DNA of 64,000 nucleotides from Porphyra umbilicalis (taxonomy: Eukaryota > Rhodophyta > Bangiophyceae > Bangiales > Bangiaceae), in the NCBI GenBank assembly GCA_002049455.2, contig KV918993.1, positions 1-64,000 of the forward strand, written 5' to 3'. Position numbers and translations under genes: made by a program. Positions within the stretch are counted from its first letter, which is position 1. Each line of letters starts with the position of its first letter. This document shows positions 56,368-64,000 of this stretch, piece by piece. Under the pieces are notes generated by a model. That model did no database searches, was not told the origin of the DNA, and saw only the letters and a program-made list of their open reading frames with translations.

Positions 56368-58657
56368 ATGGCGCGCCCATCGAGCGCCGCCGACGCGCTC
56401 CTCACCGACGGCGCCGCCTGCGGGGCCGACCCGCAGCCGTATGGCGCCACGGGCGCCGACGCGGTGTGCGACCGCGACGCGGCGGCGCCCTTCCCCCCGA
56501 TCGTCCCCCCCCGCCCGTCGCTCATCGATCGGGTGCTGCTGGGGATCCTCCACGTGAGCGAAAAGACGCTGCCGTGGCACCGCCTGCCGACGCTCCTCGG
56601 CTTGGTGCTCCTCGCCGCCCGGCGGGTCGTGTTGCAACACTTGGCGCTCCTCCCCGTTGGCGGGGAGCCGGCGCCGGCCGGCGCGGTGCCCCCGCCCCCC
56701 GCGGTGGTGCCGTACCGCACCCCCGACGCCAGCGGCAATGATCGGGAGCACCCGTACGCGGGCGCCCACGGGGTGTACCTCGGGCGCAACGTGCCGCCCG
56801 TGCCCGTCGGGGAGCGGCGCCTCCACGAGCCGCCGCCGCAGGTGGTGGCGGCGCGCCTCCTCGCGCGCCGCCCGAGCGGCGCGGGGGGGGTGGCGTACAA
56901 GCACGCGGGCGACCAGTTCAACGTCGTTGCCGCCGCGTGGATCCAGTTTATGGTCCACAGCTGGCTGCGCCACATCAACGAGCCGGGGTTTGGGGCGGGC
57001 CTGCCACCGGGGACGGCCGACGGCAGCGGCGACAGCGGCGGCAGCGGCGGCGGCGACAGCGGCGGCGGCGGCGACGGTGACCAAATCGGTAGCGGCGGCC
57101 GCGGTGGGGCCGGCTGCCCGCTCCGCGCCTTTACCTTTCCGAGCAGCCGCGAGGAGGGCGTCAGCCCCGCCGGCGACGGCGGAGGCTTCCGCACCTCCCG
57201 CACCATGTGGTGGGACGGCAGCGCGCTGTACGGGCAGACGGAGGGGGAAGTGGCGGCCGGCCGCACGGGCAGGGGGGGGGAGGTGCGCGTCGGACGGGGG
57301 AGCGCCGACGGGGCCCGCCGGGCGGGGGACCAGGCCAACACTTGGGTCGGCATGACGGTGCTGCAGGAGCTGTTTGGCGAAGAACACAACGCGGTCGTGC
57401 GGATGCTCGCCGGCCGCTATCCGGGGTGGGACGACGAGCAGCTGTTTCGCGTCGGCCGCCTCGTCGTGTCCGCCGTCATTGCGAAAATCCACACCGTGGA
57501 CTGGACGGTGCGTGCGGGCGGGCTGGCCCCTGCGGGCGGGGGGTGTGCTGCTGCCGTGGGCCGATGCCGGGGCGGCGACGGTGGCCTCTGTGTAGTTGCT
57601 TGTGCCATTGGTTTGTATACTGTGGGCCGCAACTCACTCAATCTGGATGCCGTTCTCTCGAAGCTCCCGACCGCGTGCTTCGTAATGCTCGTCGCTGTTT
57701 TCCACCTCCTGCGCTACCCTCTACGCCCCCCCTCCCTCTTGACTGCAGGTGGAGCTGCTCAAGACCAAAACGCTGTACAAGGCCATGAATGCCAACTGGA
57801 ATGGCCTACTCGGTGCCGGCTTCAAGGACCGCTTTGGCCACATTGGCTCCTCCCCCAATGTGCTGTCGGGGCTGGTCGGCGCTCGCAAGACGGCCAACCA
57901 CGGGGTGCCCTACTCCCTCACCGAAGAGTTTACGGCCGTCTACCGCCTGCACCCGATGCTCCCCGACGAATTGCCGCTGCCGTCGCCTGGCGGCGATGCG
58001 ACCACCCCCCTCACCGACGTGCTTGGCGACGCTGGGGAGGCGACGCTCGCCGCCGCCGGCGCCCCCGCCGTGTGGACGGCGCTGGGCACCACCCCCTGCG
58101 GCACCCTCTCCCTCTTCAACTACCCCGCCGCGCTGCGGACGCTCGTGCCGACGGATGACGACGGGTCGCCGCGCGTCGGGCGGCCCGTCGACTTGGCCGC
58201 CCTCGACATTTACCGCGACCGGGAGCGGGGCGTGGCGCGCTACAACGCCTTTCGGCGGGCGCTGCACCTGCCCCCGCTGCAGCGGTGGGAGGACCTGACG
58301 TCCGACGCGGAGGCGCTGACGGAGCTCCGCGCCGTCTATGGGGACGGCCCCGACGGGCTGGAGCGCCTCGACCTGCTCGTCGGCCACTTGGCCGAGGACA
58401 AAATTCCGGGCTTTGTCCTCCCGCAGCCGGCCTTTCTCATCTTTATCGCCATGGCGTCGCGGCGGCTCGAGGCGGACGCCATGTTCAACACCCACTTTAC
58501 AGAGGAGGTGTACACGCCGGAAGGGATGGCCTGGGTGCGCAACGTCGGCGGCCTGCGGGACGTGCTGCGCCGCCACATGCCCGACGTGGCGGCGGGGGTG
58601 GGGACCGCAGACTCGGCCTTTTCGCGGTGGGGCAGCCCGCCCGGGAAGCGTGTGTGA
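56368..58657 (+). CDS. Fatty-acid alpha-dioxygenase (haem peroxidase superfamily), two exons
   Basis: Adds O2 to carbon 2 of fatty acids to give 2-hydroperoxides, the start of alpha-oxidation and oxylipin signalling. Exon 1 56368-57507, intron 57508-57748 (GTGCGT...CTGCAG), exon 2 57749-58657; 682 residues against about 640 in plants. Motifs in order: QFMVHSWLRHI with distal His197, CPLRAFTF, TMWWDGSALYGQ, TWVGMTVLQELFGEEHNAV, VVSAVIAKIHTVDWT, and across the splice VELLKTKTLYKAMNANWNGL. Then NHGVPYSLTEEFTAVYRLH, containing Tyr445 and proximal His448 of the family YRxH motif. These are the plant alpha-DOX signatures. Residues 211-237 are a G/S/D-rich insertion. A hydrophobic stretch (LPTLLGLVLLAARRVVL, about 73-89) may be a membrane-binding helix. 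The splice sits between IHTVDWT and VELLKT. Confidence 0.95.
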
Positions 58658-59384
58658 GGGGGGACTGTTGGCATGTACATAGTGGGGGGGGCTGTACTCG
58701 AGTGCCGTGTTTGTCACCTGTGACATGGTTGTCATCTGTTTCTGCGCGTGCCATACCGCGAATGTTGTGAATATGCACTGGGAAACCTTGACGGACGATG
58801 CCCTGGGCACCCCTATGGTGTGCTGAGCTGTGTATTCCACCACCTGAACACCAGCAAGTCAGGATACCTAGTAGACACTAGCCGCGAGCGCCAGTGGTTG
58901 GGCCTGGATGCTCCTGGATGCGTTCCAGAGCGGCACCTGTTCGAACAGGTGAACGTTAAGGGCGTGGCGCACACGAGCGAGCAAGTCGACGCACATGGGC
59001 TCCTGTGACGACGTAGGCTACTTTGGTCTTTCACGCTGCATCGTTGTCGCGCCCAAGCCCGTCAAGAAATCCCGCGCGCCGCTGTCCTCGGTGCATCCCC
59101 TCCTGCCCTGGCCCCCGCCTGCCACCAACTTGCGTTGGTTGCCTGGAGAGGCCTCAAGGTGGCCTCAGACGTTTAGCTCTGGCCCCGCTATTGTTTTTTC
59201 CCCCCACTGCTCAACGTCCCCTCATTGTCTGCCGCTCTACTCGGCTCTCACCCAGCGCATGGTCTGGGTTCCCGGCCGCCCCGCCCTCTCGACGCCTCGG
59301 CACATCCCGCCGACCCGTCGACCCCCTTCCCCCTCCCACCGGAACCACTGTAATACCGTCACCCGCCCCTGCAGCCACCCAACC
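58658..59384. other. Spacer between alpha-dioxygenase and NUP42
   Basis: 730 bp. The 3' UTR of alpha-dioxygenase and the promoter/5' leader of NUP42 must lie here. A short palindrome, CACCTGTTCGAACAGGTG, occurs at 58935-58952. No gene. Confidence 0.45.
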
Positions 59385-59897
59385 ATGGGGCGCCCGCCCG
59401 GCGTTTGTCGCTACTGGCTGCGGGGGGATTGCAAATACGGGGACCGCTGCCGCTTCACCCACCCGCCCGACCAGTTTGGTCGCGACGCGCGGGGGGGGGG
59501 CAGTGGCGGGGGTAACCGCGGAGGCGGCGGCGGCGGTGGTGGTGGTGACGTGTTTGCACGCATTGGCGGCGGCGGGGGAGGTGCCGGCCGCGACGTGTTT
59601 GGCAGCGGCAACGGCAGCGGCGGCGGCGGCGGCCGCCGCGGCGGGCGCCCACCCGCGCCGCGGGATGTGTTTGGGGGCGGCGGCAGCGGCGGCGGCGGAC
59701 GCCCGCCCGTTCCACGGGACGTGTTTGGGGGTGGCGGCCGAGGCGGCGGTGGTGGGGGCTTTGGGGGTGGCTCTGGTGCGCGGGGGGGGCTTTTGGGGCG
59801 GCGCCGCCGGCGACCGCAGGGTTTGGGGGTGCCGGCGGCGGCGGCGGCGGCAACGTCTTTGACCGCATCGGCGGTCGGGGTGGCGGTGGCGGCAGCC

Positions 59898-59947
<50 letters not shown>

Positions 59948-61407
59948 AGCGGCGGTGACGTTTTTGGCGGCGGCGCCCGCGGGGGTGGCGGCGGCGGCGG
60001 CGGGGGCGGTCGCCGCGGCAGTGGTGGCGCCCAACCGCGCGACGTCTTTGCTGGCGGCGGCGGCGGCGGTCGGGGCGGGCGGGACCCCCCCCTGACGGCC
60101 GAAGAAAAAGCGGCGATCCCCCCCAGTTGGCCGCTGACGAGCTACGGGGAGGACGCGTCGCCGTGCATCCTGTCGGCCGACGTGTCGCCCGAGGAGGCGC
60201 GCGCGGCGGTCGTTGCCGGCGGGCCAGCCGTCGCCGCCGCCGAAGCGGCTGCTTTTGCCGCCGCCCGCGCAGGCCTCACCGCCGTCACGGGGCGGGACGC
60301 GCGGGGGCGGCGCGTCGGCACCCCGGCGGCGGCGCCGCCGCCGCCGCCGCCGGGGGGAGGGGGGGTGTTTGGGTCTGGGGGGGGGGGGGCGTGGCCCGCC
60401 CCGCCGCCCGCCGCGCCCGCCGGGGCGGGGGGGGGGTGTTTGGCGCCGCCGCCCCCCTGGGGGGGGAGCGGGGGTGTTTGGGCGTGCCCCGCCCCCGGCG
60501 CCGCCGCCCGGCGGCGCCTTTGGCGTCGGCGGCGGCGCGGGGGCGTTTGGGGCGCCGCCCGTCCCGCCGGCGGGCGGCGCGTTTGGCGCCGTCGCCGCCC
60601 CCGCGGCGGCGGCGCCGTTTGGGGCGCCCGCACCGCCGGCGGCTGGTGCGGGCGCCGCCGCCTTTGGCGCGCCCCCGCCGCGCGTGCTCGGCGCCGCCCC
60701 GCCGGGTTTGCCGTTTGGCGCGGCGGCCGGGGCGCCCGCCGCGGCGGGCGGCGCGTTTGGCGCCCCCGCGCCGGCGGGCGGCGGCTTTGGGGCGGGCGGC
60801 GCCTTTGGCGGCGCCTTTGGCAGCGCCGCCGCCGGCCGACCCGCCTTTGGCGCCCCGCCCGCCGCCGCCCCGCCGGCGGGGGCGCGCGCGTTTGGGGCGT
60901 CGCCGCCGGCGGGGGGGGGGGGGGGGTGTTTGGGGCGCCCGCCGGCGGGGGGGGGGGTGGGGTGTTTGGCGCCCCGCCGGGGGGGGGGGGGGGGGGGGGG
61001 GCGTTTGGGGGGGGGGGGTGTTTGGGGCGCCCCCGCCGCCCGCGGCGGGCGCGTCGGTCTTTGGCGGTGGCGGGGGGAGCGGCGGCGGCGGTGGCGACGT
61101 TTTTGGGCGTGGCGGCGGGCGCGGCGGCGGCGACGTTTTTGGGCGGGGCGGCGGCTGGGGTGCTCCGCCGTCTGCGAATGGGGGGCACGCCGCTGCCGCC
61201 GGCACCGCTGCTGCCGCCGGCGGCATAGACCCCGACGACCCCGCCGCGGCGCAGGCGGCGCGGGAGCGGCGGCTGGTCGCCCTCCACCCCCCCCGCCGCG
61301 CGCCGGCGGTTCGGGGGTTGGACGCTGCCGCCGTGGCGGCGTTTGAGGCGCCCGTGTTTGCGCCGGGGGAGGTGCCGCTGACGGCGCCGCCACCAGAGCT
61401 GTGCTAG
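59385..61407 (+). CDS. NUP42: FG nucleoporin NUP42 (NLP1/Rip1 type): CCCH finger, FG repeats, Gle1-binding tail; frame changes at G runs
   Basis: Cytoplasmic-face nucleoporin that docks Gle1 for mRNA export. ATG 59385 opens MGRPPGVCRYWLRGDCKYGD then RCRFTHP, a C-x7-C-x5-C-x3-H zinc finger as at the N-terminus of human NUP42. Gly-rich sequence with DVFG repeats follows. At the G run 59782-59789 the frame shifts to AFGAAPPATAGFGG and NVFDRIGG, then TAEEKAAIPPSWPLTSYGED and ADVSPEEARAAVVAGG (human TDISPEELRLEY region). FG/GAFGAP repeats then occupy 60360-61000, in different frames on either side of G runs. The last block is GLDAAAVAAFEAPVFAPGEV then PLTAPPPELC, matching the human tail (LTVEELEQFQ...GKIPLKPPPLELL). 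The order CCCH, SPEE, FG, tail identifies it despite at least three frame breaks, all at long G runs. Confidence 0.78.
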
Positions 61408-61603
61408 GGGACGACGTCCCCGGGCGGATGGTGTCGAGAGGGTTGTGTGGAAAGCACCGCCAGTCGCCCGGCGCGACGGCGTGGCAAGCGTGCACACCGT
61501 GCCTTTGATGCGCGTCAGACACACGCAGACGGCAAGGCAGCCACAGAAAAACACGCCGCAGCGCAGCGAAACCATGCGCCCCTGCCCCCCACCATACCCC
61601 CCC

Positions 61604-62296
61604 TCACATCTGCACACGCCGCAGTTGGCGACCGCCCTCGGTGGTGCCCGTCCCCCCCCCCCCCGTCGTCGTGTCGCCCTCCCCCGTCCCCCCCCCAGTG
61701 CCCGAGGCGGCCCCCCCCTCGCGCCCGAGCCGCCACTCCATCGCGCACACGCGCGCGACAACGTCGCGGACGAGCGCCACCTCTGCGCGCGTCACGCGGG
61801 GGAGTTTGACGGCGACCCCCCCCCCCGCCGGGGCCCCCCCCGGCACCCCCACCTGCGCCCGCACCGCCCGCCGCACCTTCCCCGCGCGCACGCCCGCATA
61901 GTCATCGAGGGCGCGGCGCACGCGGGCGACTTCGGGTACGTCTTCGGCGGCGGCGGCACACACAGAGGCGGCAACTTCGAGGAAGGCCTCGTCGACGGGC
62001 GGCAGCAGCGCATCGTCGGGGGTGGCCCGCTCCGCGGCGGCGGCACGCTCGAGCGCCTCCGCCCGCAGCCAGGGGGGGGGGGTGAGCACCGCCCGCCGCG
62101 TTTTTTTGAGCGTCAGCCCGAGCCACAGGGGGACCGTTGCGGGGATGCCGGGGCGCAGGGGGGGGGTCGACGCCGTGAGCAGGGGGAGCGCCGGCAGGCC
62201 GATGGAGGGGGTGATGGTGATGGGCGTGGCGCCGGCGGTGAGGTGCGTCAACTGCAGCAGGGGGTAGAGGGGGGGGGGGGGGGCGGCCGACGGCAT
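61604..62296 (-). CDS. PSF2: GINS complex subunit PSF2
   Basis: GINS joins Cdc45 and Mcm2-7 in the CMG replicative helicase. From ATG 62296 the protein is 230 residues (family about 185-210): MPSAAPPPPLYPLLQLTHLT, then PITITPSIGLPALPLL (human VTIIPNFSLDKIYLI), LRPGIPATVPLWLGLTLKKT (human PGLPVEVPLWLAINLKQ), VLTPPPWLRAEALERA (human LLPPEWMDVEKLEKM), and EVARVRRALDDYAGVRAGKV (human EIRTLVKDMWDTRIAKL). A C-terminal G/T-rich extension of about 30 residues is extra. The open frame upstream to 62620 is not conserved. Convergent with NUP42, with less than 200 bp between the stops. Confidence 0.88.
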   Translation of the reverse strand: MPSAAPPPPLYPLLQLTHLTAGATPITITPSIGLPALPLLTASTPPLRPGIPATVPLWLGLTLKKTRRAVLTPPPWLRAEALERAAAAERATPDDALLPPVDEAFLEVAASVCAAAAEDVPEVARVRRALDDYAGVRAGKVRRAVRAQVGVPGGAPAGGGVAVKLPRVTRAEVALVRDVVARVCAMEWRLGREGGAASGTGGGTGEGDTTTGGGGTGTTEGGRQLRRVQM

Positions 62297-63861
62297 GGTG
62301 AAGAAGAGGCGGGAGGCGGGGGGAGAGGGGGAAGCCACCCAAACAGGGTTAAGAGTGGAACAAAGACCACAAGGGAGGGCGGGGGGAAAGGGCAAGGTGC
62401 CGGCCAAGCTGGCGACCGTGGCTTGATAAAAAAGCAGCTGCGGGTCGCCGCGTGGCGGTGCTTGCCGGGTACTAGACTGCTCGGTGGGTGTCGGGAGGGT
62501 GCCAGTGGTAGAGCCAAAGGCGGCGGAGAGCGGGGGCGTCGTGGTCGTCACCAGGGGCGCCCCACCGGCCCGGGTCGGTGATCGGAGGACTACGCGTGGT
62601 TGACTGTCAAAGTGACGCACGAGTCCTGTGACACCATTGACGGATTTTGGCGCGACGTGTACACTGTCCAGCTTGGATGCACAGCGCTGTTGCCATCGCC
62701 ATGCAGTACAAAATACTTCTGGCAGCCTTGTATTTAAACACCCCTAGGCGGTGCTGTGGCGGACGCGTTGACTGCGGCGCGCCCCAAGCTCCACCGCGGA
62801 CCCGCGCTTCCACCGCGGACCCGCGCTTCGCCGAGGCGAAGCGCGGGTCCGCGGTGGAGCTTGGGGCGCGCCGCCTCTGGCGATCCCTGTCAGGCGCTCC
62901 GCACCTCCCCGATGGGGTCGGTCGGGCCGAGTGGACCCGCCCCCCCCTCCAACGACCACCGTCCAAGCGCCCCGCGTGGCGACGCCGCCGCCCCACCCTC
63001 CGTGTGTCGACGCACCCCGGCAGGCAGCCGATCCCACAGATCCGACTCGGCAGCGGCGCGCGCCGACCGCCCCGAGCCGCAGCCCCGCGGGCGGGCGTGG
63101 GGGGGGGCGGGGGGGGCGGGGGGGGGTGTCACGCACCTCCGCCCGCCGCGCGTCTCGGGGGCGGGCGACGGGGCGCCCGGCGCCGGGGGCCCTGTCGCCC
63201 GCCCGCGGGGCCGCGGCCGCCGCGGCGGCCGCCCGGCCCGGCGGCGGCGGCGGCGGCGTGCGACGGGCGCGGGCGACGGCGGCGGGCGCGCACCCGCGGC
63301 GGCCGGCGCGCACCCGCGGCGGCGGGCGACGGCGGCGGGCGCGCACCCGCGGCGGCAGCCCGAAGCAACGGCGCAGTGACAGCGCCGCGTTGCGTGCGCG
63401 GCGCCCGCCGGGGGGGGGGCGCGGGACTCCCCCCGCGCTGTCGCCCCTCGTTGGCGTATCTCAGCCGCCGGCGTGCCATGATGGCGCGCACGTGCCACCG
63501 GCCGCGGGGGGGGGTTGTCGGGGGAGACACCCCCGCGCTCCCGCTGGGCGGCGTGGCAGACAGCGACGCGAGCCCGGTGCGGTGGCCTGGACGCGCCCCT
63601 CCCCCCCAACCCCCGACGGTCGTATACAACCGCCAGTGTGCGTCGTCGTCCGTGGGCTGTCGGCACCCCCACCACCCCGCCGGCAGTCTTTGCAAGTCCC
63701 CACCCACCCTTGCCCCCGCTTGCCGCCTCGCCCGCCGTCCCCCGCGCCCCTACCCTGATCGTCCTTTTGTCCATTTTCGCAGCACCGCCGTCACGCCCCC
63801 CCCCCCCCTCGCCGCCGACCCTTGACCTTTCCCCCACTCGTTGGTTATTGATCCCCCCACC
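62297..63861. other. Divergent spacer with a long hairpin
   Basis: Between PSF2 (minus) and the right-edge gene (plus). GTATTTAAAC at 62729 is an AT-rich element in GC-rich DNA and could be a core promoter. 62874-63830 is GC-rich, with GGCGGGCGCGCACCCGCGGC repeats near 63280-63360. No gene is supported. Confidence 0.4.
62775..62873. repeat. 36-bp perfect inverted repeat with a duplicated arm segment
   Basis: The arms 62775-62810 and 62838-62873 are exact inverted copies (CGGCGCGCCCCAAGCTCCAC followed by CGCGGACCCGCGCTTC). The spacer contains a second copy of CCACCGCGGACCCGCGCTTC, so the right arm can pair with either. It may be a foldback MITE or a palindrome at a duplication; no target duplication is visible. 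Confidence 0.75.
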
Positions 63862-64000
63862 ATGGCGACCAGCCGGAGACGCTTGGCCCGGTGGGCCGCC
63901 CTGCTGCTCGCCGCCGCCGCGGTCGCACCCGCCGTGGCGGCGGCCGCCGACGGGCACGCGGTCACGGGCGGCGTGCGCGAGGCCACAGACGACGCGGGGG
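63862..64000 (+). CDS. Secreted or membrane protein, N-terminus only (runs off the right edge)
   Basis: ATG 63862 in a strong context (CCCACCATGG). The frame reads MATSRRRLARWAALLLAAAA then VAPAVAAAADGHAVTGG: three arginines, a 17-residue hydrophobic core and an A-x-A site, a textbook signal peptide with likely cleavage after residue 28 or 29. Only 46 residues are in the window, so the family cannot be told. Divergent from PSF2. Confidence 0.6.
   Translation, partial: MATSRRRLARWAALLLAAAAVAPAVAAAADGHAVTGGVREATDDAG

Overview
This is nuclear DNA from a eukaryote, most likely a photosynthetic alga with a very GC-rich, intron-poor genome. The layout resembles a bangiophyte red alga (Porphyra/Pyropia type), but that placement is inference and I could not test it. 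The eukaryotic evidence is direct: there are spliceosomal introns with GT-AG borders in three host genes or transposon genes, and genes for P-bodies, ESCRT-III, GINS, a nucleoporin and mitochondrial glycine cleavage. Genes are sparse and separated by kilobases of GC-rich, non-coding, repeat-filled DNA.

Layout. Positions 1-5.7 kb hold a divergent pair: glutamate-cysteine ligase (minus, running off the left edge) and a DDX6/Dhh1-type DEAD-box helicase with a huge Q/P-rich N-terminus (plus). At 6.7-10.2 kb are a probable plastid membrane protein and a small ubiquitin-like protein, both minus. At 11.7-18.7 kb are several non-autonomous DNA transposons with terminal inverted repeats (TIRs), including an 842-bp hAT-type element with an intact 8-bp target duplication and a second MITE nested in it. 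At 23.8-26.3 kb a PRXL2-like redox protein (plus) converges on CHMP6/VPS20 (minus). At 26.7-44.4 kb lies a mobile-element landscape: an hAT element with a BED-like zinc-finger ORF, a Ty3/gypsy integrase remnant, a 3.2-kb foldback-like element with a GCC-rich core, a broken tyrosine-recombinase gene, and a PIF/Harbinger-like transposase beside a broken SAP-domain companion gene. At 45.7-62.3 kb is a housekeeping block: glycine decarboxylase P-protein, mitochondrial DnaJ, a second PRXL2-like gene, fatty-acid alpha-dioxygenase, NUP42 and GINS subunit PSF2. The right edge holds the start of a secreted or membrane protein.

How the genes relate. They do not form a pathway or operon, as expected for a eukaryote. 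Thematic links are redox and lipid chemistry (GCL, two PRXL2-like proteins, alpha-dioxygenase) and RNA handling (DDX6, NUP42). The most informative biology is in the mobile elements. Target duplications, nesting order and interrupted reading frames can be read directly. A MITE interrupts the SAP-domain gene, and removing it with one TA restores both the reading frame and a plausible splice junction.

Caveat: at least four otherwise convincing genes (plastid membrane protein, VPS20, PRXL2-like 2, NUP42) change reading frame exactly at poly-G/C runs of about 8-16 bases. This looks like homopolymer miscounting in the assembly or run-length polymorphism rather than gene death.
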